Part shown: one piece after another, positions 46,570 to 57,895 of the stretch
Position numbering within the stretch: position 1 is the first letter of the stretch
Layout: each line of letters opens with the position of its first letter
Origin: Haliotis asinina
Taxonomy: Eukaryota; Mollusca; Gastropoda; Lepetellida; Haliotidae
NCBI RefSeq assembly: GCF_037392515.1
Contig: NC_090282.1
Span: 32,787,054-32,851,053, forward strand
Reading direction: 5' to 3'
Length of the DNA stretch: 64,000 bases
The notes under the pieces: generated by a model
What the model was told of the DNA's origin: nothing
Databases searched by the model: none
What the model saw: the letters and a program-made list of their open reading frames with translations, nothing else
Position numbers and translations under genes: made by a program

Positions 46570-46695
46570 TATCAGTGAGTGAGTGAGTTTGCTTTTACGT
46601 CACTTTTAGCAATATTCCAGCGCTATCACGGCGGGGGACACCAGAAAATGGGCCTCACACATTGTACCCATTTGGGGAATCGAACCCGGGTTCCC
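46570..46695 (-). mobile_element. SINE-A, 5'-truncated young copy
   Basis: In reverse orientation: GTGAGTGAGTGAGTTTGCTT, GGCGGGGGACACCAGAAAAT and CATTTGGGGAATCGAACCCG. It stops abruptly at the B box. Confidence 0.85.
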
Positions 46696-46983
46696 CATCT
46701 ATCACTGCAATTTGTACAAGTCTATATTACTTTCAATCAGAATACTAGAAATTCAGGTAAGAGTTCCGTCTGTACCCCCCCTCCCAAAACATTAACTTAT
46801 GAACTGTCACTCAAATTAATCACTAGTTATACCATCAATAATGTGTGTAAGGCATCAAAAACAATATATGACTTGCAATAACTGCCGTTCCCGTATTCAG
46901 CCTTGGGAGTCGAACGGGAGTCCACATCTGTTGAGGTCAGCGTGACATCATCACCATATGTAAGCTATTTTCCATACAACTTA

Positions 46984-47459
46984 TCAATACTCAAGAAAAG
47001 TACAACGTACGTCTACTGGCCTCCCGAGTAAACGGAGCCAATGTCCTCTGCAATGTTTCTCGGCACTACAGCGATACATATACTTGGCTACATGTAGAGC
47101 AAAGTAAGGTCGCCGAGTGTGTGTTGTCGGTAGTTCCCTTTTGATGCACCACCACCGGTTTTCGATCAGGTTTGTATCGACACCATTAGTGGGATTTGGC
47201 ACTAAATACAAATAATCTTTACTGGAAATGGCGGATTATTTGCAAATCACTAGAAACGATAGTTGGGAACCTTACCCTTGCGATTAACTGTGTAAGTGCG
47301 AGTTAGTACTTGCTGACAGTTAGGACAAGTAGCTCCGGCTGGTAACACCCCGTACCGCTGGCAAAATGAAACAGTGCTCTCGGTGCTACCTAAATGTGAA
47401 AGTAGACAGAAAAGATTCTTTGGAGGAGAGTGTTTAGCATTGTCCAGAACGTGTAACAA
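46984..47459 (-). pseudogene. Merlin/ISXO2-like (IS1016-type) transposase remnant
   Basis: The minus strand at 47459-47250 gives FCQRYGVLPAGATCPNCQQ, a zinc-motif start like the N-terminus of ISXO2-type transposases, ending KVPNYRF and a stop. 47211-46984 gives GVDTNLIENRWWCIKR and ALHVAKYMYR, like the C-terminal catalytic end (T-x-x-IE-x-x-W). The middle with the other acidic residues is missing. An upstream minus-strand frame (48014-47649), rich in Ser/Pro/Asp with no known domain, could be its N-terminal extension or unrelated. Confidence 0.5.
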
Positions 47460-47648
47460 CCCAGGGTGCTGGACGAGGTGCTGGGGAGACGCTACGAAGG
47501 GGTGTGGGGTGAGACACTGCGTGGACAGGTGAAGGTATGTAAGAGCGTGGAGGTGAGACAGACTGGAAGGGGTCTGCAGGAGTTATACTGCACTTACAGG
47601 GACGGCTCGTTTCAGATGGTTCAGCGATCGGGACTTTTAATAATGCGT

Positions 47649-48014
47649 TTAGGGCATGCTTGAAGGAGACGGCGTACTCGGATTTGCAGGAGATACGGGA
47701 GCAGTGTTTGTACTATTTCTGCAAATGTTAATATTTTGAGTAAGTGAAAAAGATACACCTGTGCTGGACACTGAACTAATACCAGGCTGACTGTCACTCG
47801 TTCGTCGTTCAGTTGATGGGTCACTGACGCTTGATGAACCTGGTGAGTCCTCGTTCAAGTCACCATCCGATAACGGAGGAAAGAAATACAACAGTGGATC
47901 TGGTGAAGAAGAGGGCTCAGAATCTCGTACTACGTTAGGGGGAATATCTAAACTAGAGTATGACGACATGGCTTCTAATTTTTGTCTTTCTCCTACACCG
48001 GGAATGTGTACCAC
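47649..48014 (-). CDS. Uncharacterised Ser/Pro-rich open frame
   Basis: The frame of 121 codons has an internal ATG giving MSSYSSLDIPPNVVRDSEPS and a run of Ser, Pro and Thr. The composition suggests a disordered region. Base composition is more GC-rich than the surroundings. There is no homology I recognise. It sits upstream of and codirectional with the Merlin-like fragment, so it may be part of the same former element. Real coding status is unproven. Confidence 0.3.
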   Translation of the reverse strand: MVHIPGVGERQKLEAMSSYSSLDIPPNVVRDSEPSSSPDPLLYFFPPLSDGDLNEDSPGSSSVSDPSTERRTSDSQPGISSVSSTGVSFSLTQNINICRNSTNTAPVSPANPSTPSPSSMP

Positions 48015-48485
48015 GCCCAGCTTGGGTCTCGCATGGGAATTTACTCAAAAAGCATTAAATCATGGGACGTCATTACATACAAGCAATCGGTAACAAAATC
48101 ATCATATGCACGGGAAAAGCACAACTAATTTCGCACTCACCAACAGCATACGACATCACAATTCCTTTACTACAATTAGTTGTTAAGCCACTATTACCTC
48201 CATATGTCAACAAGGTAACGGAAAAAATAAATTCACGGGGAACGGGGTTCGATCTCATGAACTCGCCACCCTTATCTCATAGTGTGTGTCCCCTGTTCCT
48301 CGGAGCCACCGATACCTCTGAAATGATCTCGTCAATAAGCCATTTTCCAGTTCGTTTAGAGTTATGTCCCTTTGCAAAACCACGTGACCGCGGGCAAACG
48401 GTCAAAACAAACGGCTGTCAAATTTTGTAACGTGTTTGACGGTGCACCGACCACTATCTGACGTGTACACCGAGAGAAGTTGAAG

Positions 48486-50815
48486 ATGCCTTTCCACCAC
48501 TGTTGCTATGGCTTGTGCAAGTCTGATAACAGGTACAAGGATCGCCATGACATGGCACACGTATTTTTTATTCCTTTTCCGAAACCGAAGAGTCAACCGG
48601 AGAAATGTTTGAGGTGGACGAGGGCCTGTGGTCGAGAGGGATTTGATGTGAAAAGCATCACGAGGCACACATACATTTGTTCCAAACACTTCGTAGGTGA
48701 GGTTTTTTTTGTGAATATGCTACTCTGCTGTGTTTGTTTGCGTCAGGTGAAAGTGAAAATTGAGCATGTATCGTCAATGCAAATCATTAATCTCTCGAAC
48801 AATGAAAAAAAACTACAACCTGAGTCACAGATATATAAGTGGTTACATGTTGTAAAATAGTGCACCTATGCAAATTTTTAAACTGTTGTTTCAGTGCTCG
48901 TGTTAACTACAACTGGTTTATAAATATTCTGTCAGGTGGCCGTGGACCAACTGTGGATTTCCCCGACCCAGTCCCTGTAACCTCCACGCCCTCGAAGCCC
49001 AGACCACCACCTCGTCATAGACAGGCTGATCGAGTGACTTCAGACACTCCATGCGAAAAGAGAAGTGTGGAGGATGATGTCTTACCTACCAAATGTATGC
49101 ATGTTTAAAAACATTCACTTTAGCATGTTGCTTTACAATTAATGCATTGTCTTGTTTTGGATTGAATCCTTTTTATGTGATAATTGTACATACTTGTATA
49201 TGCTCTATGTTAATATTCGTTCGGTCTAATTATGTTCAATTATTTAGCAGGTGAAATTCAAACGGGCATGGACATTGTTGGTCCAATGACAGCTCTTGGT
49301 GATCATGCCTACTGCACTGTCAAATCTACTGCTGATGCCTCTACACAAACAAACCTGTGTTTTGATGACATCAGCACATACACAGATGATATGCTGCAGA
49401 ACCCCAAGATGTTGACAAAAAAATTAACAATGGATAACATCACTAAAAACAACAAAAGCAGCAAGTTTTACACTGGTAAATATATTACATGTTGTTGTGT
49501 ATTAACATAAATACATACAAAATACCTGCATATATAAATGAAATAACTTAATTATTACACTGATAAATCCTTTGGGGTTTTGCACTGTAAGCAAAATACA
49601 ACATTCATGTTTAATTTATTATTCAACTTCACATAGTCAATGAAGATAGATGATCAGTTTTACACATTTACAACAGGGCTCAGTATTGCCATGCTCATGT
49701 TGGTGTTCAACTGGCTGAAAGACAAGGCTGCCAGGATGACCTACTGGAGAGGACAAAGCGAGACAAAGCAGGATGGGGTGTGTTTGTCATTAGTGGTCAT
49801 GTCAGAACATATCAAAGGATCTTACATACTATATACACCATTCCATACTGGTTACATTTTCAGAAATAGTTTATTATGGTCAGAACATAAAGACATACTA
49901 CTGATAATAAAGAATGTTCCTAATTAACACATCTCTGAATTTTAGCTGGCAACCAGTGCATTATTTCCAAAATAGTTTCTGACAACATCAGTTCACAATG
50001 TAAATGGTACAGCAGAGTAAATGTTAACAATTTCCTACTTTGTATTGCAGCAAAAATCCAGCAGAGGCCCCTCAAGACTGCTCTCTCTGTATGAGGAATT
50101 CATCATCACTCTGATGCGTCTACGGCGAGCTAATGATGTGGAGCAGTTGTCAGATTTATTTGGTGTTTCAAATTCCCACATAAGTAGAATTTTCAACACA
50201 TGGATCAATCTGATGTACAAAGAATTATGTTTTCTTATCAAGTGGCCTTCCACAAGACAGGTGAAACACAATCTTCCTAAATGTTTTAAATATTTTCCAA
50301 ATACCAAAGCAGTTATTGATTGTACAGAATTTCTACTTCAAAAACCAAGCATTCCTTCCAGCCAGAGAGTAACATGGTCATCTTATAAACATAGAAATAC
50401 CTTAAAGTGTTTGGTTGCTTGCTCTCCTAAAGGTTCATTTACATTTGTTTCAAAATTATGGTCAGGCAGCATTTCAGATAGGAAGATAGTTCAGCAGTCT
50501 GGTTTCTTAGATTTACTCTCTGAACATGATGACATCATGGCTGATAGAGGCTTTTTAATAAGAGATCTGTTAGCCTTTAAGAAGGCAACTCTCAACATAC
50601 CACCATTTTCTCATGGGAGACAACTCAGTTCAGTAGCAGTTACCAAAACTAGGAGAATAGCAAGTGCTAGAATACATGTTGAGAGAGCTATTGGTAGGCT
50701 GAAAGAATATAAACTATTACAGGGTGTTATTCCTTTGAAAATGAAAGGTTCTCTTTGTCAGTGTGTGAATGTGGAAGCTTCACTGTGTAACTTGGACAAT
50801 GTTCTTGCTAAGTAG
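48486..50815 (+). CDS. THAP-domain DDE transposase (DDE_Tnp_4 type), about 486 aa
   Basis: Exons are 48486-48696, 48936-49094, 49251-49475, 49677-49777 and 50051-50815; all are GT-AG and phases match (1461 nt). Residues 1-70 form a THAP zinc finger: C-x4-C in HHCCYGLCKSD, then FFIPFPKP, CLRWTRACGRE and C-x2-H in YICSKHF. A Pro/Ser-rich linker follows, then SKFYTGLSIAMLMLVFNWL and MTYWRG, an N-terminal motif typical of this transposase group, and an HTH-like LSDLFGVSNSHISRIFNTW. The catalytic acids are visible as AVIDCTEF, DIMADRGF and HVERAIGRLK. No stop or frameshift is seen, so it looks potentially functional. It would bind the inverted repeats and cut and paste the element. Confidence 0.85.
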
Positions 50816-50873
50816 ACTTTGGGTTCATTCAAAAGAAATACATGTACCTCATACAGTAAACAGGAAGTTTCAG

Positions 50874-53437
50874 TCAGAGCTGACAAAAGTCTTCATCTAT
50901 TTTACTTGTCTGCAGCAATGAAGGAAGCAATTGTTTTACATAAATAGATTTGATTTTTCTGATCATAGACTCAAAGAATTGTTCATGAAAAGGTACATTA
51001 ATAACATGTATACCTTTCCTTGTGTAAATGACCAGATCACAGGACTGAAATCCATATATGCCTAATTGGCCTTGAATTTGATAATAATAATCACTGTCAT
51101 CTTTAAGGTGCCAATTACCATCTTTCAGGTAACACCCCCTATTTTGTGCAGCACTTTTAGGATCACAGTCTCGCAAAGCCCATGGACATTTAATTTCTAA
51201 CAGTTTGTCTTGATGATTTTCTTTGCATTGACATTCAACTGTACCATCCACTGAAGTACCAAGGAAAGGATTTTCCTTATCAATCAATAAACCTTTTATT
51301 TTCACAGATAATTTTGTATGTCTCCTTCTTTCAATCTGTGTGTACATTTCTTTGGCCTTGCTTTCCCTTTTCTTACCCCACACAATAGCAGATGGTACAT
51401 TGCTAATGTCAGTGCTAAGACTGTCATGGAGCAAACATTTCACTAACTTTGAGCAGTCAATGTTTTTGTTCTTTTCAAAAGCATCTGCCCTGGTGCAAAC
51501 ACGTTTAAAATTTGAACTAGTCACCATGCCTTTTCTCATAACTGACCATGTAGGATTCTCACTCTGCCCTGTTGTTTCATGTTCAATGTAACTAATGTCA
51601 TCAGGACAATATTTCAGTCTATCAATAATGTCCTCAGAAATGTCAGAACAAGGAGGCAACTCAAGGGCCTCTAGTTTCTTGAGTAGGGACATAGCAACAC
51701 ATTCCTCATTAATTTTCATTGCTTGAATCTGTGTGTCAGTGGGATCAAGGAGGCTCTCCAAGGCACAAGCATTAGGATTGATCTGCAAATGTGAAAGTTT
51801 TGGATAAGTTACATAATACATATATAATATAATTCACCTGAGATACATCTCGTGCTGAACACTGAAAACTGTCCTTTTCTGTCATGATTCCACATTGGAA
51901 GTGTTATAAGCATTAAGTGCATTGTTTCACAGATAGATATTCACTGATTTCACCTTTTCCAAAAACTTTTATATGAATACTTAACATTTTCATGTTTAAG
52001 CTACATATCACATGTTGCAAACTGAAATAGAAATATTTCAGTCATTCTAACCTGATGCAGTGAGGCTGCAAAATTGGCCACCTGTTCAAGTGATGGATTT
52101 GATCTGTCACTTATTGGTCGAGGATCAAAAGTATCCTGGCCATAGTCACTACTTGTGTCAGCAAGCGTTTGTCCATAACTGCAACACAGTACAGATTGGT
52201 TATACATATAGCAACATTAAATATATTTCCATTTATTTCCTGTTGTTTGTCATTTATTTAAAACCAGATTATGTTATATATTATTGACCACTTACAGACT
52301 AATGTATTGAAAATCCCCATATATCCTCATTTTTCTTTTTGTACCTGATTTTCTTTACTTTTAGGTGAGCCAGTGGCACAGGCTCATCATGAGGTCTTGG
52401 TCTTTTGGTCCAAAGGGAAGGGCCATCAGTGATGCTCTTTTTCTCAAAAGCTTCAATATCAAAAAGTGTTGCTGCTATATGTCTGCAGGCTCCATCAGAA
52501 CTGAAATATGTGAAAAGAATATTCATAAAGGGTTTTATTTTTCTGGATAACGGTTACTTCAACAAATATTGAATATGTAATCTTCATGAGCAACATCAAT
52601 AACTACTTTCACAGTATTCTGACTACGTATACAGAAATATTAGGAACTTACAAATATTGGCTATGATCCACTGAAACAAGGATATAAATGCTCATTGTTT
52701 CCAAGAGTTTGGGACTGGTTGTTTCTTTGCAAATTGAAGACAGTTGGGAAATTTGGCTTTAATGGTATTTAAGCTTGTTTAAGTTTTATGCTATGTAGTC
52801 AAAAACAGCCAATCCATTTAATTTTAAGGATCATTATGAGATTTAGACCTTCCCAGTGTTAGATCACTTACCCTCCTGGGCACTGACAGTAAGCGGTCTT
52901 AATGTCAACATTCATTTTGTCCACAGCAATCCATAGGTTGTAGAACTCGGACTTTAAGTAGGTCTTGTCCCGTTGTGTTGGCTTCACAGATGCTTTAAAA
53001 ATTCCGACGGTGTCAGTAGCATCAACATACTCTACACTGTTGACATGCCCATCAGCATACAAGCGATAGTCTTGAAAAGATTTGTAAGCACGGAGCTTCC
53101 TTCTGTCGTAATCGGGCCTGAACGACACCAAGTAATTAAATACGTCATATATTCAAATTTCCGGGGATTGTGACAAATTGTTAGAGTAGCCGGGTATAAG
53201 GAAGGGATCAGAATTAATGTTCAGGTGTGATAATGTTTGGGATGCGCAGTTTACATCGGAAACATCATGCAAGACGGGCAAATTCAAGTTGGCAACACAC
53301 TCGCACAAAGTGATCAATTCGCGACGAATGTAGCCTGTAAATGTCACACCACGATCTTTCAAATACATTTTCAACTGTGGTACAGTCTTTGACGAGAACA
53401 TACTTGATATTTTCTTCAAATAATGATAGCAGGCCAA
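50874..53437 (-). pseudogene. SAP-SWIM-YqaJ protein of the transposon, one in-frame stop
   Basis: Exons are 53401 (or 53437)-52872, 52500-52345, 52178-52052 and 51782-50874; splice sites and phases fit. The first exon starts with a SAP-like DNA-binding motif (TVPQLKMYLKDRG...GYIRRELITL). It continues in frame through a TGA at 53153-53155 into VFNYLVSFRPDY and RLYADGHV. A SWIM zinc finger is split across an intron (CQCPGG / DGACRHIAATL). The last exon has a YqaJ-type nuclease domain: SNFKRVC, AIVWGKKRE, PFLGTSVDGTVEC, LLEIKCPWA and YYYQIQGQL. Without the TGA it would be about 573 aa. A CGA-to-TGA change could explain the stop. Its role in transposition is unknown. Confidence 0.8.
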
Positions 53438-53636
53438 AGGTAAACAATATCGTCTGTCGACAAAACAAACGGAACGTCAACCTGACAGCTGTTGTTTACG
53501 TGTCGTCATGCCCGCGGTCACGTGTCACAGAGGGCAGATAACTCTAAACGGCAAAACTGGAAAATGGCTCATTAGTACAATACAACCCACACGAAAGCCT
53601 AAAAACTAGCGTCTAAATACAATAAGTTCCGCTCTG

Positions 53637-53715
53637 TCGGTCACCAATCTCAGTAGCACTGAGGTAACACGGAGGACTCTCGACCAGACGACCCGGGTTC
53701 GGTTCCCAGAAGCAA
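53637..53715 (+). repeat. tRNA-like remnant
   Basis: AGTAGCACTGAGGTAACACG resembles an A box and CCCGGGTTCGGTTCCCAG a B box with T-stem. The acceptor stem is not formed. It lies 65 bp outside the transposon end. Confidence 0.35.
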
Positions 53716-54078
53716 TGTCGTTTCTTTCAGACTTAGTTAAATTCTTAGTGAAGTTAGTTTAGTTAGTTATGTAGTTCACTTAAATGCTTACACCATTGAC
53801 ATTACACGTATGAAAGTAGTATGATAATTTACAGGAAGTTGCCGGCAACAAGAAGAGGGTGGAGCAAAGACAGGGGAAGAAACACGGACACAGAGTAGAT
53901 GGACAATAAGGCGCTTTATTCTTTATCGCCGCTCCCTCCCCCCACTTTTTTAATATTACCCCCAAACTTCTAAACCCCCATTAAACGCTTTAACCCCCAA
54001 AAATTTATACCAGCGCCCCTTTTTGAAATATTACATTGGGGAATAAATCCCCGAGACTGCATTTCTTACTGAAATAAG

Positions 54079-55489
54079 GGGTGCAGGCTAAAAGTCACCA
54101 CAGCAAAATGGCACCTGGCGAAAACGTCATCGTTTGGACAGAACGGAACCTTCCCTTGGCGAAAACAGATACAAATGTTATGGCGAAAACGTCACAATTT
54201 TAAAAAGGATGAACATTGATATGATGATTTATTGTATTGTGAACTCTGGATAAACATTTAGTGTTTCGTAAATAGACTTTGTGAAATAAAAACATATATA
54301 TTAGGTAAGTAGATGTTATTGGATTGTGAACTTTGGATGAACATTGATATGATCACTTTAGTGTTTCGTAAATAGACTTTGTGAAAACATATATATTACC
54401 TAAATATAAATAAATAATATATCAGGAATATATCAGGTAAGTATGCCCATCAACATTCAACACTAACACACAACAAGCTACTTGCATCATGTTTAGATAA
54501 TAAATGCGTCTACTCTGCCGACAATGATTGGAAAGTGCTTCTCATACCCAAGCTGCTTGCATTATGTTTAGATAATAAATGCATCTACTCTGCCGACAAT
54601 GATTGGAAAGTGCTTCTCATACCCAAGCTGCGTGTAGTATGTTTAGATAATAAATGCGTCTACTCTGCCGACAATGTTTGGAAAGTAAAAACATCGCACC
54701 CTTCAAACTGTATCGCGTCAACTCACAGACTATTTCAAAAGTCAATGGATCACACACCCTATGTTCACCCCACGCACCTGGTCTGTCTTCAACATTGCAG
54801 TCAGGACTAACAACTTTGTTGAAGGTATACATTTCATTTTAAAATACATACATGTAGACATTATTATAATAAAAGTTACCGATATTCTTGAATAAAATAA
54901 TAATACATACAATAGTAATAACCGTATGTATTTTTCTGTTTAGGCTGGCACAGTGGATGAATAAAAAGGTGAGGGAGCAGTCACTGGGAGTTTACCGCCT
55001 GGTCCCAGAGCTATACCAGGAAGCTAAACTCCTCCCCCTCCGGACCAGGCTCATCCAGGAGGGACGTCTGAAGGCCTATGTACGAAAGACATCATCGGCA
55101 AGGCAACATGAGGTTTTCTCACTGTGGAACCAGTTCAAGGATGGTGATCTTTCCTTGTCCCAACTCCTGACGAGATGTGCGGCAATTCACGGGCCCATCC
55201 ATTGAGTTTTAAAAAACTCTTATCTCAACGGTCCTTTTCAGGACCACCAAACCACCCAAAAGAAGGCTTGATAACTTGAAATAAACATCTAAACATAACA
55301 AACAATTAAACAATAAATCAACATGATAATTAAGTCAATAAAACAATGTTTGATATATGGTGACGTTTAGCCCTTTAATCAGTAACCGTTTTCGCCAATT
55401 TGGTGCCGTTTTCACCAAACGATTTTGGTGCCGTTTTCACCAAACGATTTTGGTGCCGTTCTGCTGTGGTGCCGTTTTAGCTATAACCC
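54079..55489. mobile_element. Mutator-like (MULE) deletion derivative, 1.4 kb
   Basis: The 9-bp sequences TGAAATAAG (54070-54078) and TGAAAAAAG (55490-55498) flank the element and differ at one base, matching the 9-bp target duplication of Mutator-like elements. The ends GGGTGCAGGCTAAAA and GGGTTATAGCTAAAA (inverse) open inverted repeats that continue with CACCACAGCA and repeated GGCGAAAACG blocks. Inside are a duplicated 110-bp segment (54206-54400), a 75-bp tandem repeat with three units (54490-54690) and a surviving coding exon (54944-55205). Confidence 0.75.
54944..55205 (+). pseudogene. Last-exon fragment, probably MULE transposase C-terminus
   Basis: A 3' splice site (TTTTTCTGTTTAG) precedes a frame of 87 codons ending in TGA: RLAQWMNKKVREQSLGVYRL, then LIQEGRLKAYVRKTSSARQ, LWNQFKDGDLSLSQLLTRCA. 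I do not recognise a specific family; position inside a Mutator-like element suggests the tail of its transposase or an associated gene. The 75-bp repeats upstream are in multiples of 3 but no coding role is supported. Confidence 0.45.
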
Positions 55490-57849
55490 TGAAAAAAGAG
55501 GGATTACTGGCGGAATTATTTCCGAAATTCATTGTCTTTTGATAAACGAGGCTGTAATTGTGATCATGGTACTATTTGCAGATCACGAAACTCTGCATTG
55601 CTATTTGTCAATAGACTGACACAAGTTGATGTCAACAGATATTTGACAAACCTCGGCCCAATGAGTCCCTTCATGCGATGCATGATACTCACGTTTGAAT
55701 GGAATGTCGAATTCGTACAGTGATCTCAATCAAGTATTACATGTCAATGACAAAGGGACCAAAACCTGTCACAAGTCAGTAGCGCTTTTACACTGATAAC
55801 ATTTTCACTTCCGTCTCCGGGAAAATAAAACGAAAGTAGTAAGACTGTCAGCACTAAAAATAATGTTATTCAATGAGACTGATAATGACAGCTTAATGTC
55901 TACAGACATTGAACTCCGGGGCAGCTGGTAAATATGAAGTGCTTAAAATCAACAAAGTTGGAATGTCATGCTGAACGAAAACTTTCACCCCTACCGGAAT
56001 TCTCCATTTACGTTCCGCGCCATGTTGGAGGTTCCATGCAACGCAGTATGTTCAAAATTGTGGATTTCAGATTGGTTGGAATAGGAATATTAACTGATAT
56101 TAAAAGACAGAACATGGTACTATGTACATTTAACATAAATACATGACGAGAACGGTTTTGCCCGTGGGGAATAAAAATAACGTTCCATCGATTACATCTG
56201 AAATAATATATATTAATGATATTACGTTTCACCAGAGACCATAAAAATCTTTTATATGGCCTCTGGTTTCACACACCCTTATCTCGAACTTGATTGCGGG
56301 TTTTCGTTAGTTTCTTCTCACAGATGTTCTGTTTGATTGGCATTTTAGAAGTTGGTGAGTCATACGAAAGTAAGACACTTTATGAGTGGAAACTTCTTTG
56401 TCACTTTGAAACACGAATCAAACTAATACCACACGACTGACCTGAACGCTTCATACTCGTGATACCCCGGGTGTCAGTCCGTGTAAATCCTGGTCCGTGC
56501 TTTTTTCTGTTGACCTCATGAGGGAAAAAACGCTGCCTCGATCATGTCCCTGGTTCCTCAACGCAATGCAGCTATGTTCTCAAGAAGAGATTCATCATGT
56601 TCCATATACTACATGGAAGGCAAATAAACAAGAACGGAATATCAATCAATACACAGCATTATCTAGAGACTAGGTGTTAGTCTAAGTTTTTATCCAACAT
56701 TCACTCACAGACGAGCATACACCTCAACACGAACAAGTTTCGATTTCGGGTTTAGGAATATGAACTGCACTTTGATTTGGGTTTTTGAACGTTTCTGTTC
56801 ACTGAAATATAAAGTGGCTACAAATACACCAAGGCCCCGACAAAAATATGTAGTATTCCTCAGTGCACACTCACGGGTAAAAATGGATGAAACAAGCCAA
56901 AAATGACGCTGAAATCATAAGTACTACAACCAGAGTATGATGTATAAATGACAAGTAAGACCCGGATGATAAAAACTGCTTAAGAAGACGAAAACAACGT
57001 AGGAGCTCATTCTGTTTCGTTTTATTTCTCCTGTTTGAGTTTTGTATGTCTTTGTTTAGTCTCGCGATATGTTACGAGAATAACGCTCATGGGGCGCTGA
57101 AAGAGAATGAGTTAGGATGTGCACGTCTACTGTGGCCTAAGTTAGCAGTCCCATCAGATATATGAAGTTTCCTCTTCATTGAGTTGATATCCTAGAAGGT
57201 ATGGTTTACCGTCTGTCCAAGTTTGAAATTTATTTTCTGTGTGCTTTATCTGTAAGTTGGATATCCAACGTCCATGTTGACGGATCTGAAAAATTGAAAC
57301 GAGAAACATGCACAGAACAGCAATTCAGACCACATTTCTTCATAACGATCACTACATAGTGGCATACAGTTTAGCAAAATATTACAGTTTTGCCCTTAAT
57401 TTAGAGTCTAGACCGAAGACTATCCATAATGTCAATTTCTGAATTAAACAGACTAAGTGTTCAATGACGAAACATCCAGTCAGATTGGCCTTGATTTTTT
57501 AATTTTGAGTGCCAGTGTCGACAAAGTCCTCAGATGTATACTGGCGATTCCTATAGCCAAGTACTTATGGATATCGGCCGAAAAATAATACAAACAGTTC
57601 TGATCATATGGATGCTTGTTTTATATGAAGAGACCCCAGCTCAAAGTTTAAAACATCAATATCTATCATCTGCTTGATCCATCAGCTGTATTACCACTCT
57701 TGAGCTCGGTGTAAAATAAGGTTGTCTGCCACCGACTTAATGAGGCATCTCCCATTTTCACCGTATAACAAGAAAGTAATGTGATGGGTAAGAATTCTGC
57801 CAGTAACCCCTGCTTAAGATGTGATATATATTTATTATGATTATTTCAA

Positions 57850-57895
57850 GGTTTTAGGGTTAGGATTTGGATCTTAGGGTTTGGGTTAGGGTAAC
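57850..57895 (+). repeat. Degenerate TTAGGG-rich stretch
   Basis: TTTTAGGGTTAGGATTTGG is followed by TCTTAGGGTTTGGGTTAGGG: four TTAGGG hexamers with degenerate spacing. Confidence 0.7.

Larger units (their letters stand above)
48337..53570. mobile_element. ISL2EU/PIF-Harbinger-related DNA transposon, 5.23 kb, two-gene
   Basis: The termini AAGCCATTTTCCAGTT (48337) and GAGCCATTTTCCAGTT (inverse at 53570) start imperfect inverted repeats of about 100 bp. Both repeats contain an identical 16-bp block CACGTGACCGCGGGCA (48381-48396, and inverted at 53509-53524). AT flanks both ends (48335-48336 and 53571-53572), fitting a 2-bp target duplication. Inside are two convergent spliced genes whose stop codons are 58 bp apart: THAP-DDE transposase (plus) and SAP-SWIM-YqaJ protein (minus). 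By recall, ISL2EU-type elements carry a DDE transposase plus a YqaJ-type nuclease, which is why I place it there. Confidence 0.85.

Noticed and set aside
52872..53437. An intron between the SAP part and the SWIM part of the YqaJ gene, removing the TGA
   Set aside because: An acceptor exists (GTGTCGTTCAG before 53117), but the only phase-matched donor is weak (TTT|GTCACA). The intervening sequence reads as protein in the same frame, so a single nonsense change is simpler.
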